Notes: generated by a model not told the origin, from the letters alone. A stretch of 15,570 bases of DNA from DRGT01 sp035685445 (GCA_035685445.1 DASSAK010000082.1:1-15570); one strand, 5' to 3'; counted from the first letter of the stretch, positions 1 through 6,908 are shown. A program made the numbers and translations.

Positions 1-149
1 AAGAGATTGGCAAACTAGAATTTCCTGCTACCGATGCAGGGGATATTTCTACTCCATGGCCAATTCCTAAAGAAACTCCCCCAGGAGTATATACAATAAA
101 GGTAAAAGATGCTTTCTCCACAGCAGAAACAACTTTTACTATAGAATAA
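1..149 (+). CDS. C-terminal fragment of a secreted or cell-surface protein (partial)
   Basis: The reading frame is open from the left edge (first full codon at position 3) to the TAA at 147-149, giving 48 residues and no start. It reads as beta-rich sequence, with Pro-Gly turns followed by a strand pattern (PPGVYTIKVKDAFSTAETTF) and ending in ...FTIE. This alternation is typical of the last strands of an Ig-like or similar beta-sandwich domain at the end of archaeal extracellular proteins, where 'G-x-Y-T-I-x-V' is a common strand motif. No C-terminal membrane anchor or sorting signal follows, since the protein stops right after the last strand. The family cannot be named from this fragment. 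A short stem (152-165, 5-bp arms) followed by five T lies just downstream and could end its transcript. Confidence 0.6.
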   Translation, partial: EIGKLEFPATDAGDISTPWPIPKETPPGVYTIKVKDAFSTAETTFTIE

Positions 150-162
150 GTATTGTAGAAAC

Positions 163-195
163 AATTTTTATTCCTGAAATTTTGCTTTCCTAACG
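163..195 (+). promoter_or_regulatory. TATA-box promoter of apt, leaderless
   Basis: A T-rich TATA-like element (TTTTTATT, 165-172) is centred about 26 nt before the GTG at 195, which fits a transcript starting at or very near the start codon. It overlaps the T-run after the small stem at 152-165, so termination of the upstream gene and initiation of apt may share the same bases. Seen by eye only. Confidence 0.4.
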
Positions 196-707
196 TGAAT
201 CTTAAAGATGTAATTTCTGAATACCCGAATTTTCCAAAAAAAGGAGTTTTGTTTAGAGATTTTAGTCCAATTCTAAAAGATCCTCAAGCATTATCATATG
301 TCATAGATGAATTATCAAAACATTTTCATCCAAAAAATATTGATATTTTTGCTGGAATAGAATCTAGAGGGTTTTTGCTTGCCATGGCAATGGCTATTCG
401 CTACAACAAGGGGATGATAATGATTAGAAAAGCTGGAAAACTACCTGGAAAAACATCCAAGTTATCATACACAATAGAATATGGAAAAGACACAATTGAA
501 ATTCAAAATGATTCCGTGTCTAAAGGAGATCGTGTTTTGATTTGTGATGATTTATTAGCTACTGGAGGAACTGCAGAAGCGTCTGGAAAATTAATCGAAA
601 AGATGGGCGGAAAGATTGCTGGCTTTGCATTTATTGTAGAACTTACTGAATTAAATGGTATAAAGAAAATTAAAAAATACAATTGTAAGTCACTGGTGAA
701 ATACTAG
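195..707 (+). CDS. apt: Adenine phosphoribosyltransferase
   Basis: Converts adenine and PRPP to AMP and pyrophosphate in the cytoplasm (purine salvage). The 170-residue length is normal for the family. The PRPP-binding loop is intact at residues 113-129 (RVLICDDLLATGGTAEA). The GIESRGF segment (54-60), the RKAGKLPG flexible loop (78-85) and the EYGKDTIEI stretch all match bacterial and archaeal Apt. The start is GTG, placed by the promoter at 165-172 and by the family's N-terminus, in which the PNFPKKGVLFRD segment follows closely. The stop codon overlaps the next gene's GTG by one base (TAGTG), so apt and the MTA phosphorylase are almost certainly co-transcribed. The pairing makes sense because the neighbour releases the adenine that this enzyme uses. 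Confidence 0.95.
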   Translation: MNLKDVISEYPNFPKKGVLFRDFSPILKDPQALSYVIDELSKHFHPKNIDIFAGIESRGFLLAMAMAIRYNKGMIMIRKAGKLPGKTSKLSYTIEYGKDTIEIQNDSVSKGDRVLICDDLLATGGTAEASGKLIEKMGGKIAGFAFIVELTELNGIKKIKKYNCKSLVKY

Positions 708-1498
708 TGGAGCAAACAGCAGAAATTGGAATTTTTGGAGGAACTGGAATTTATGACTCTGGTCTTTTGCAAGATGCAAAAGAAATCACTGTTGACACTC
801 CTTATGGTAAAACTTCAGATTCAATTACTGTCGGAATGTTCAAAGATAGAAAAATTGCATTTATGCCAAGACATGGAAAAAAGCATTCCATTCCACCACA
901 TATGATAAATTTTAGAGCAAACATTTGGGCCTTCAAAGAACTTGGGATAAAACGAATTATAGCGCCATCCGCAGTAGGAAGTTTAAAAGAACAGATAAAG
1001 CCGGGTGATTTTGCATTACCAACACAATTTTTAGATTTTACAAAATTTAGAAAAGGTTCATTTTCTGAAGAAGGAAAGGTTATTCATATTTCAGTTGCTG
1101 ATCCATTTTGTCCTGAGCTGCAAAAAGCAGTTACAAAAGTTACCCAAGACCAAGATATTACAATGCACAATAATTGTACGTATGTATGTATTGAAGGACC
1201 TAGGTTTTCTACAAGGGCAGAATCAAAATTTTTCAAAAGTACTGGTGCCGATATCATTGGGATGACTCTAGTCCCTGAATGTCAGCTTGCCAGAGAAGCT
1301 CAAATTTGTTATGTTTCAATTTCAACAGTAACAGATTATGATATTTGGGCTGAAAAACCAGTTACAGCAAAAGAAGTGTTAGAAACCCTAGCAAAAAATG
1401 TAGAAAAAACAAAGAAAATACTAACAGTATTGATTAATGAAATTCCAAAATCTAGAGAGTGTTTCTGTGAAAAGGCTTTATCTGAAGCAGAATTTTAG
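707..1498 (+). CDS. mtnP: S-methyl-5'-thioadenosine phosphorylase
   Basis: Phosphorolyses 5'-methylthioadenosine, the by-product of polyamine synthesis, to adenine and 5-methylthioribose-1-phosphate. Family marks in order: GGTGIYDSG (11-19, phosphate-binding loop), PRHGKKHSIPPHMINFRAN (54-72), SAVGSL (88-93), EGPRFSTRAES (163-173) and GMTLVPE (185-191). TDYD (209-212) has two aspartates, the pattern that marks a preference for 6-aminopurines over the Asn of guanosine or inosine phosphorylases. The length of 263 residues is usual. GTG start with a 1-nt overlap of the apt stop; a weak GGTGA lies upstream. The 3' end overlaps the convergent gene on the other strand by four bases (1495-1498). Activity on other 5'-deoxyadenosine-type substrates cannot be excluded. 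Confidence 0.93.
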   Translation: MEQTAEIGIFGGTGIYDSGLLQDAKEITVDTPYGKTSDSITVGMFKDRKIAFMPRHGKKHSIPPHMINFRANIWAFKELGIKRIIAPSAVGSLKEQIKPGDFALPTQFLDFTKFRKGSFSEEGKVIHISVADPFCPELQKAVTKVTQDQDITMHNNCTYVCIEGPRFSTRAESKFFKSTGADIIGMTLVPECQLAREAQICYVSISTVTDYDIWAEKPVTAKEVLETLAKNVEKTKKILTVLINEIPKSRECFCEKALSEAEF

Positions 1499-1779
1499 TC
1501 ATCAACAAAAGAATCTTTTTTCAGCCCATCTGGTACAGTTAAATTTCCTTGCAAGAGATTTTTTTGAATCATCATAATAACTTGTTCAACATCATAACCT
1601 AATTTTTTCAATTCTCGTTCAGTAGTTTTAGAAATTTTTGCTCCAACGTTTTGTCCTCCAATTCTTCCAAAAGCAATTGCATTGAATCTAAAAGTATTCC
1701 CATCAATTGTGAATTTGCCTGTAATTTTTGCAGCCATTTGGCTACCATGAATATTATTTACATGAACATCTAGTTTCAA
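1495..1779 (-). CDS. Conserved-looking hypothetical protein, 94 aa
   Basis: I do not recognise a family. The protein is small, soluble and mixed alpha/beta, with no signal or membrane segment. The N-terminal half is strand-like and Gly-rich (FNAIAFGRIGGQNVGAKI). The C-terminal half is a charged helix (TERELKKLGYDVEQVIMMIQ) with a short acidic tail. The start is TTG, chosen because a good Shine-Dalgarno (AGGAG, 1786-1790) sits 6 nt upstream and overlaps the stop codon of the preceding gene. It is therefore the last gene of a small operon with the Cys-rich protein upstream. The stop codon overlaps the MTA phosphorylase stop tail to tail. Confidence 0.75.
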   Translation of the reverse strand: MKLDVHVNNIHGSQMAAKITGKFTIDGNTFRFNAIAFGRIGGQNVGAKISKTTERELKKLGYDVEQVIMMIQKNLLQGNLTVPDGLKKDSFVDD

Positions 1780-1785
1780 ATCAAT

Positions 1786-1790
1786 CTCCT
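1786..1790 (-). promoter_or_regulatory. Shine-Dalgarno of the 94-aa gene
   Basis: AGGAG on the minus strand, 6 nt before the TTG at 1779 and sharing bases with the TAG stop of the upstream gene (1789-1791). It supports the TTG start and translation from a joint transcript, in contrast to the leaderless first genes nearby. Confidence 0.6.
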
Positions 1791-2187
1791 AAATTTCAAC
1801 TGCTTGATTTACGTTATCTTCAACCAAAAAACTCCAGTGTTTATCATCATCTACTTTGAAATTCTTAACTTTTAATGATAAAATTTGTTCATTTAAACAC
1901 TCGTGTTTAATATCTGAATTTTCTTTTAATTTGACAAGTTTCCATTTGTCTTTTCCTTTTTGTAGTTTACAAACGGTCACCGCCCATTTTTCATCGGAAT
2001 TAATTTGTGGCATTCCAACAATTTCAGCTAGTGCTTCAATTCCAAGTTGTTTTTCCTCACAAAAACTTTTCTTGCAAACACCACATCGCCAAACATCAAC
2101 TGAACCGATTGTCCTTTCATCTATGTTTATATTTACTACACCAAAATATACCGGTTGATGATTGCAAGTTTCAGATTCAACTGTCAA
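1789..2187 (-). CDS. Cys-rich putative zinc-binding protein, 132 aa, unknown function
   Basis: No family recognised. The N-terminal 45 residues hold C8-x-H10 and, after a strand-like spacer, C35-x2-C38 and C43. This resembles a single zinc ribbon or knuckle (Cys/His pair plus CxxC). The remaining part is charged and strand-rich (WAVTVCKL, KWKLVKL, HWSFLVEDN) with Trp in each strand, suggesting a compact beta domain. The start is TTG at 2187: an in-frame TGA lies three codons upstream, no ATG follows early, and a TATA box (2210-2217) sits 26 nt upstream. It forms an operon with the 94-aa gene downstream (9-nt gap, Shine-Dalgarno in between). Small antisense frames inside it are shadows. Confidence 0.7.
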   Translation of the reverse strand: MTVESETCNHQPVYFGVVNINIDERTIGSVDVWRCGVCKKSFCEEKQLGIEALAEIVGMPQINSDEKWAVTVCKLQKGKDKWKLVKLKENSDIKHECLNEQILSLKVKNFKVDDDKHWSFLVEDNVNQAVEI

Positions 2188-2203
2188 TGTTTTTCACGTC
2201 ATG

Positions 2204-2217
2204 TTAGTTCTATTTAG
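2204..2217 (-). promoter_or_regulatory. TATA-box promoter overlapping the upstream stop codon
   Basis: On the minus strand CTAAATAG (2210-2217) is centred 26-27 nt from the TTG at 2187. Its last three bases are the TAG stop codon of the winged-helix gene. The 14-bp plus-strand string TTAGTTCTATTTAG (2204-2217) recurs exactly at 9022-9035, again at the TATA position of a leaderless gene. Confidence 0.5.
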
Positions 2218-2563
2218 TCCTTGCATCATCATAAGGTTCTTCTAAAACTACTCCAATGTTATCAACAATTTTGTTTCTTTTGAATTCAATATTTTCTCTT
2301 TCACACATTTTTCTGTACATATTTACTGAAGTAAATCTTGGATGCATCGCTTCAAATTCTGATTCTGAAATATCAATAAATGCTCCAAAGTCCATAAGAT
2401 CCTTTGCAGTTTGCAGTGCTTCATCTTCAGAAATACCAAGTTTTTCAGAAATTGTTTTTGGTGTCATCTTTCCTTCTGTTGTGACTAAAAGGAAAACTTT
2501 AGCTTGAGTTGAATTAAGTTTAATTTCTGAAATTAAATCTTTTTCAATTTGAGGAAAATTCAT
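2210..2563 (-). CDS. Winged-helix (TrmB/MarR-like) DNA-binding protein
   Basis: 117 residues. A helix-turn-helix region at about residues 17-65 reads as three helices: NSTQAKVFLLVTTE, KMTPKTISEKLGIS (the TPKTISEKLGIS turn is typical) and DEALQTAKDLMDFGAFI, followed by a wing-like segment. This is the arrangement of the TrmB and related archaeal transcription regulators, with the usual 'S-x-x-x-A-K-V-x-L' first helix. The C-terminal part is charged and has no sensor domain, so the ligand, if any, is unknown. A TATA-like element (2584-2593) at the right distance makes it probably leaderless with its own promoter, although the 80-aa membrane gene lies just upstream on the same strand. It may regulate itself or its neighbours (inference). 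Confidence 0.75.
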   Translation of the reverse strand: MNFPQIEKDLISEIKLNSTQAKVFLLVTTEGKMTPKTISEKLGISEDEALQTAKDLMDFGAFIDISESEFEAMHPRFTSVNMYRKMCERENIEFKRNKIVDNIGVVLEEPYDDARTK

Positions 2564-2583
2564 GATGAAATAAAGATCTGATT

Positions 2584-2593
2584 AGATATTAAA
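2584..2593 (-). promoter_or_regulatory. TATA-box promoter of the winged-helix gene, overlapping the upstream stop codon
   Basis: The minus-strand element TTTAATATC (2585-2593) is centred about 26 nt before the ATG at 2563. It includes the TAA stop codon (2589-2591) of the upstream membrane-protein gene. Same layout as the promoter at 2210-2217. Confidence 0.45.
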
Positions 2594-2831
2594 CATCTTC
2601 AGTTTTTTGTGATTTATCAAAAAGTCTTTTCGATATTCTAAATGAAAATGCCAACACAATGAAATGAATTATTACTCCAATTATTGCAGATGGGATCAAA
2701 TCATCAAGTATATACCAACCTATTCCAAATCCAGCTAAAGACGGGATTGCTATGATTGCCGCCATTACAGAACTTTTAGTAAATAATTCTGTGGTAGAAA
2801 GTTGTTTAGGTGGTTTTTTACCTTCCAACAA
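2589..2831 (-). CDS. Small two-TM membrane protein, 80 aa
   Basis: Family not recognised. A positively charged N-terminus (LEGKKPPKQ) is followed by two hydrophobic segments at about residues 20-41 (VMAAIIAIPSLAGFGIGWYI) and 47-67 (PSAIIGVIIHFIVLAFSF), separated by a short acidic DDL turn, then a charged tail (RISKRLFDKSQKTED). The hairpin with G-x-x-x-G spacing near the D turn faintly recalls AtpZ/AtpI-type small proteins, but this is too weak to name it. The start is TTG (TTG TTG GAA), with a TATA-like stretch near 2850-2858 on the minus strand. It is divergent from the Hsp20-like gene, sharing a 67-nt intergenic region with it. Confidence 0.65.
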   Translation of the reverse strand: MLEGKKPPKQLSTTELFTKSSVMAAIIAIPSLAGFGIGWYILDDLIPSAIIGVIIHFIVLAFSFRISKRLFDKSQKTEDV

Positions 2832-2898
2832 GCAATGATAAAAAAACCGTAATAAATATCAAATATACTTTATATTTGGCAGTAGGAGATTTTTCATA
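2832..2898. promoter_or_regulatory. Divergent promoter region with a 19-bp palindrome
   Basis: For the plus-strand gene, CTTTATATTTGG (2868-2879) puts a TATA box 26 nt before the TTG at 2899. For the minus-strand gene, a TTTATTA-like element near 2850-2858 is at a similar distance from the TTG at 2831. Between and over them lies a perfect inverted repeat, CAAATATA (2860-2867) / TATATTTG (2871-2878) with a 3-nt spacer, overlapping the plus-strand TATA box. The promoters are inferred from spacing; the palindrome is read directly. Confidence 0.5.
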
Positions 2899-3360
2899 TT
2901 GTCTAGCTATAAAGGAACCTATTCCAACGAACAATCGTTAAATTTTGTCATACCAATAATGATAATTTTGTTTTTAGGAATAGTCTATGTAATGTCTCAA
3001 CGTTCTGGAACAGGTTTTGTTAGTTTTATTTTGATTGGAGTAGCAGCAATCACAATGATTTACTGGGCCCGAGTTTTAAAAAAGATGACAAAAGAACAAA
3101 AACCAAAATTTGCTACAAGGGAACAAGAAACAAAGAATTGGGTGTACGATCTAATTAAAGGTGAACAGGAATTTGTTTTTGTTGCAGAAGTTCCTGGTCC
3201 AGAAGATAAGATAATGGTTCGTTTAATTGACGGGATTCTTTACATTCGTGGGTCAGGAGGATTTTCTAAAGAAGTTCCAATAGAAGGCTCAAACGAAATG
3301 CAAATTTTTGATTTCAAATATAGAAATGGAGTTTTGACTCTTCGAATTAGAAAGTCATAG
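2899..3360 (+). CDS. Membrane-anchored Hsp20/alpha-crystallin-like protein
   Basis: 153 residues. Two transmembrane helices at about 14-33 (FVIPIMIILFLGIVYVM) and 40-58 (FVSFILIGVAAITMIYWA) are followed by a basic cytoplasmic linker. A beta-rich domain at about 89-153 reads like the later strands of an alpha-crystallin domain: EFVFVAEVPG, DKIMVRLIDG, ILYIRGSG, FSKEVPI and finally the hallmark NGVLTLRIRK. The domain is shorter (about 65 residues) than the usual 90 or so, and no C-terminal I-x-I motif follows, so the standard sHsp oligomer is unlikely. If the domain call is right, it would act as a chaperone-like module at the inner face of the membrane (inference). The start is TTG, placed by the TATA box 26 nt upstream. 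The stop overlaps the convergent top6A end by 6 nt. Confidence 0.75.
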   Translation: MSSYKGTYSNEQSLNFVIPIMIILFLGIVYVMSQRSGTGFVSFILIGVAAITMIYWARVLKKMTKEQKPKFATREQETKNWVYDLIKGEQEFVFVAEVPGPEDKIMVRLIDGILYIRGSGGFSKEVPIEGSNEMQIFDFKYRNGVLTLRIRKS

Positions 3361-4458
3361 AGTTTTCGCTACTTCTAGCTTGTGTGGAAGATATTTGTCC
3401 GTAATGTTGGTTAGACCATATTTTGAAAATGCTTCTAATTCTGCTTTTCGTTTAATTTGAAGAAATTTTTCTAGTTCTTTTTTCCAAATGCCTTTTTGAT
3501 ATCTTGGATCTTTCTGTAAATCGTAACAACGTTTGATGTCAGATTCTGTCATTGGAATGGTTGGAAGTTTGTATTTTTCAATATCAGTTGCCCAAACACC
3601 TACCCATTTTGCATCTGGAACAGTTAGTTCTCTAAGATGTGCAGCATTGGCCGAACCAGATTTTATGACCATTGCAATGTGTTCGCCGTAAACATCTCCA
3701 TCAGTCAGAATTATCACAGGCAATCCTAATTCATCATGTAATCTTCTAAGGAGGGTTCTAGTAGAACGAGGAGCTTGCCCTCCTGTGTCGACAATTATTG
3801 ATTTGAATTTTTTGTCTACTTGTTCTTCAACAAATCTTGTAAAAAGGCCACCTTTCTCAATAGCAATAACAATTTCTGCGCTAGTATCTACTAGTTCAGC
3901 ACTGGTAAGACTTGGTCCAATAGCATAACCATCAGGATGGTTTGACAAATTCATTTTTTTCCCCTCATAACCAGGTACAGTGTATTCTACGTCTAGATCA
4001 CCAAAAACACTGCTTCTTTCTTCAGGAAAAACATGAAAATCCTCCCTAGGTCTTGCTAAAACAGCTTCTAAATCTACTATAATATTATCAGACTCGGATT
4101 GATCTTCAAAATCAATTGCAAAAGCCTGTGAAGAATAGTACACATCTCTGAGAGTTGATGATTTCTTTTCTTGTGTTAATCTATTTGCAAAAAATGCCAA
4201 CCACATTAATTGTGTAAATGATCTTAGTTGGGATGTATTTTTTGCACTTCTTATTGCAGAATTATTTCCAAGGATATATTGTCGTAATTTTTGGTCATAT
4301 ACAATATTGCTTACTGATCTACTTGGAATAGAAAATTTGGGAAACTCTCCATGATCTAATTCTTCATAGATTTTAGCTCCATGATTCTTTAATAATTCGA
4401 TAAGAGATCTTTGTTTTTCTTTTGTACTAACACTACTTTTTTTCTTTGACTTTTTCAA
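3355..4458 (-). CDS. top6A: DNA topoisomerase VI subunit A
   Basis: The DNA-cleaving subunit of the type IIB topoisomerase (Spo11 family). With Top6B it forms an A2B2 enzyme that passes duplexes through double-strand breaks to relax supercoils and decatenate DNA. The 367-residue length is normal. The winged-helix (CAP-like) domain carries RDVYY (104-108), where Tyr108 is the likely catalytic tyrosine by alignment with the Spo11 Tyr. The Toprim domain has the acidic residue in IAIEKGG (Glu201) and the LTDGDVYG motif (Asp253, Asp255) for Mg2+. The C-terminal helices end in ...KYLPHKLEVAKTL. The start is TTG, fixed by a strong Shine-Dalgarno (4468-4474), and the gene overlaps the 3' end of top6B by 26 nt. 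Translational coupling fits equal subunit supply. Confidence 0.96.
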   Translation of the reverse strand: MKKSKKKSSVSTKEKQRSLIELLKNHGAKIYEELDHGEFPKFSIPSRSVSNIVYDQKLRQYILGNNSAIRSAKNTSQLRSFTQLMWLAFFANRLTQEKKSSTLRDVYYSSQAFAIDFEDQSESDNIIVDLEAVLARPREDFHVFPEERSSVFGDLDVEYTVPGYEGKKMNLSNHPDGYAIGPSLTSAELVDTSAEIVIAIEKGGLFTRFVEEQVDKKFKSIIVDTGGQAPRSTRTLLRRLHDELGLPVIILTDGDVYGEHIAMVIKSGSANAAHLRELTVPDAKWVGVWATDIEKYKLPTIPMTESDIKRCYDLQKDPRYQKGIWKKELEKFLQIKRKAELEAFSKYGLTNITDKYLPHKLEVAKTL

Positions 4459-6349
4459 TTACAATTTCCTCCTCTTTTGTTTGATTTTCATTAGCTGTGG
4501 ACTCCTTTTGTTGTGATTCAGCAATGGCTGTTTCTTCTTTTAACATTTTTTTGTAATCAGGTTCTTTTTTCTTTCCTGCAAGTTCTGTACAAAATTGTGC
4601 AATTAATGGAATATATTTTGAATATAGATTTGCTCTCTTTTTTGCCATTTCAGCTTGGCCTTTTTTTGACATGTATGCAGCTAGTTTTCTTGACAAAAAC
4701 ATTAGGGACAATCGTAGTTCTTTTTCAATTTCTTGTCTATCTGCAACGTTTTCTTTCCCTACTGTTTTGTAAGGAATTCTTGTAGAGCAAATATGTGAGA
4801 TAATAACAAGTGGTGGATCACCTTTTACTTTGTATCTAGCCCAATCGGTATCATTTACAACTTTAAGGACTACATCGCTGCCTTCATCGTAAAGCAATGG
4901 AATTCTATTTGCGAATCTGTATACTTTAGGCCCTCCAGAAGGAATTTCTCCCCCATAAGCAACTCCCATTTCTACCACAAATGGGAAACCCGAATAAGCA
5001 GACGCAGTTCTTTGTACAACCGCAGAAAAGTCAGGATTAAAGAATTTTTGAATTCCCTTTTGCAAAGGTTCTTCACCTAAAGGAGCAAGGCAGCTTGGAT
5101 CAGGGGACATAAAGTCATCAAATTTTTGCAGAGAATCACTTAATTTCACTAATTCTTGGTTTGTCATAGTTCCAAGTCTTTTTTCTGGTTTGAACCCTGC
5201 AAACTTTGCAAATTTTTCTGCAGTTGTTCTACCAACTCTTTGAAATCTCTTACTCAAAAAAGATACAAGTGTATCACCCTGTACTGTGTTAGCGAGTTGT
5301 TTATAGTAATCTGATTCTGGATCTATTTCAATTACTATTGATTTTGATTGTCCATAATCCCAATAGGTAAGTTTGTGATTAGTTATATCAATATCATCAA
5401 TTCGAATTTTACTAAGCTTATCAAAATCCATTTTAAGAAATGACATTACAGCTATTACAACTCGTACCAATCTTGAAAGAGTCGACCAACGTTTTTTTGC
5501 CTTTTCCATGATTCCTGTAAAACTAAGATTTTGTTTACTTAGTCCAAGTTCTTTTCTTACTTTTTCAATCATTACATCATCAACACGTGGAATTTTGAAG
5601 GTATTTTCAATCGTCATTCGTCTAATTGTTTCTACATCAACACCATATGGATGAGGCTTTATTACAGTGGGAGGAGGAGGCATTGTTTTTACAATTCTGG
5701 TATAACGAAACTTTTGACCTTTCGGATCATCAAAAGTTATTGTAGCATATGGTGTAATTAATGAAGTTTGGTAAACATAATCTCTAATTTTTGAACCAGC
5801 TTTTGAATAATCACCTTCTAAACATATACTAACAGACAGTCCTTTCTTTGAAACTTCATTTGTTTTGTGTTTAAGAATTACTGGCTTATTTTTTTGAATG
5901 TCTAAAAGTAATTCATATTCTTCTTGTGTTTGTCCATCCGTAGAACTTTTGACGGCAACGGGTTTGTTTGTGGTTATTTGTCCATAAAGAATTGCCATAG
6001 TAGCTCCCAGTCCGAACATTCCTCGGGCTTGTTTTAATCCAAATTTAGAACCATACAATACAGTGCCAAATGCCAAAGGTACGTGCTTTGCTTCGATTCC
6101 TGGACCATTGTCTTTTACAGTCAAAATGTAGGGTTTTGGGTCTTGTTTTTCAGGATCTACAGCTTTTATTGTCAAATGAACATCAGGCAAAATTCCTTTT
6201 TGATCACATGCGTCAAGAGCATTTTCTACAAATTCTCTAACAGCAGTATAAAGTGACCTTGTAGGATTACTAAATCCAGCAAGATCTCTGTTTCTATAGA
6301 AAAATTCACTTGGTGAAATTTGACTGTAGTTTTCTTTATTAGAAGACAT
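4433..6349 (-). CDS. top6B: DNA topoisomerase VI subunit B
   Basis: The ATPase subunit of topoisomerase VI; it closes on ATP binding and gates strand passage by Top6A. A GHKL ATPase domain (about 1-230) shows the N-box EFVENALDAC (39-48, Asn43 for Mg2+), DNGPG (80-84) and the ATP lid GMFGLGAT (110-117). An H2TH segment (about 240-310, around MTIENTFKIPRVDDVMIEKV) follows, then the transducer domain, with YRFANRIPLLY near the switch-loop region. The extreme C-terminus is a Glu/Lys-rich tail (KEETAIAESQQKES... to EKVKEKK), probably disordered. At 638 residues it is slightly longer than the Sulfolobus enzyme because of this tail. ATG start, overlapping the Dim2 gene by 11 nt, with a weak GGAAG upstream. 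Confidence 0.96.
   Translation of the reverse strand: MSSNKENYSQISPSEFFYRNRDLAGFSNPTRSLYTAVREFVENALDACDQKGILPDVHLTIKAVDPEKQDPKPYILTVKDNGPGIEAKHVPLAFGTVLYGSKFGLKQARGMFGLGATMAILYGQITTNKPVAVKSSTDGQTQEEYELLLDIQKNKPVILKHKTNEVSKKGLSVSICLEGDYSKAGSKIRDYVYQTSLITPYATITFDDPKGQKFRYTRIVKTMPPPPTVIKPHPYGVDVETIRRMTIENTFKIPRVDDVMIEKVRKELGLSKQNLSFTGIMEKAKKRWSTLSRLVRVVIAVMSFLKMDFDKLSKIRIDDIDITNHKLTYWDYGQSKSIVIEIDPESDYYKQLANTVQGDTLVSFLSKRFQRVGRTTAEKFAKFAGFKPEKRLGTMTNQELVKLSDSLQKFDDFMSPDPSCLAPLGEEPLQKGIQKFFNPDFSAVVQRTASAYSGFPFVVEMGVAYGGEIPSGGPKVYRFANRIPLLYDEGSDVVLKVVNDTDWARYKVKGDPPLVIISHICSTRIPYKTVGKENVADRQEIEKELRLSLMFLSRKLAAYMSKKGQAEMAKKRANLYSKYIPLIAQFCTELAGKKKEPDYKKMLKEETAIAESQQKESTANENQTKEEEIVIEKVKEKK
4468..4474 (-). 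promoter_or_regulatory. Strong Shine-Dalgarno deciding the top6A TTG start
   Basis: GAGGAGG on the minus strand, inside the end of the top6B coding sequence, 9 nt before the TTG at 4458. It supports that TTG against later in-frame starts. Confidence 0.6.
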
Positions 6350-6908
6350 TTTGATCTTCCCATAATCTTAGTCGTTCAATTTTTTCTCGTTTTCTTGCGG
6401 ATTCAAGTTTATTGTAAACAGAACCATGCATACTTCCATTAGAAATTGAAGATATTGCATCTACTGCAAGTTTAAGTTTACTTGTATCGCCAATTATTGA
6501 AACGGTTCTACCATAAACAGAGATGTAAGTATCACTTAATCGTTCCATATTTCTCCTCGCCTTACCATTTTCACCAATAATTCTACCTTTAATTCTTTCA
6601 ACCTGATTTGGGGATTTTCCTACAAACTCCCTTAAGTCTATTACATGTAATGTATTTTCACCTTCTAGTAACTTCATTGCTTTTCTTGGAGAAAAACCAC
6701 GACCTATGGCAGTAATTATTTCAACTGCCTTAAACGGTTGTATGTCTTCAATACTGCCAACACCACGGATTAGAGTTTCTCCAGTTTCACTATCAATTTC
6801 TAATTTTACTGAACAGGCTTTTTCTATTTCAGATTTTATGTTACCTGATTTTCCAATTAAAACACCAATTCTTTCAGTTGGAATTCGAATTAATTTTTCA
6901 AAACTCAT
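6339..6908 (-). CDS. KH-domain RNA-binding protein, Dim2/Pno1-like
   Basis: 189 residues with two KH folds. The first has the loop VLIGKSGNIKSEIEKA (residues about 16-31) and the second has GRIIGENGKARRNMERL (about 108-124), both matching the G-x-x-G RNA-contact loop. This is the architecture of archaeal Dim2p/Pno1 homologues, which bind near the 3' end of small-subunit rRNA during maturation. The C-terminal segment (GSVYNKLESARKREKIERL) is the basic helix common in this family. It overlaps the RIO kinase gene by 4 nt (ATGA), with a Shine-Dalgarno GAGGAG (6917-6922) 8 nt before the ATG. The neighbouring RIO1 kinase acts in the same maturation step in eukaryotes, which supports the call. Confidence 0.9.
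   Translation of the reverse strand: MSFEKLIRIPTERIGVLIGKSGNIKSEIEKACSVKLEIDSETGETLIRGVGSIEDIQPFKAVEIITAIGRGFSPRKAMKLLEGENTLHVIDLREFVGKSPNQVERIKGRIIGENGKARRNMERLSDTYISVYGRTVSIIGDTSKLKLAVDAISSISNGSMHGSVYNKLESARKREKIERLRLWEDQNVF

Noticed and set aside
1856..2207. Two overlapping plus-strand frames (100 and 66 codons)
   Set aside because: Both are antisense to the Cys-rich 132-aa gene, which has a placed promoter and an operon partner; the translations are Phe/Ser/Cys-rich shadows.
2589..2831. The 80-aa protein as an ATP synthase assembly factor (AtpZ/AtpI-like)
   Set aside because: Only the two-TM hairpin and an acidic turn agree; no ATP synthase gene is nearby and the resemblance is too general to name it.
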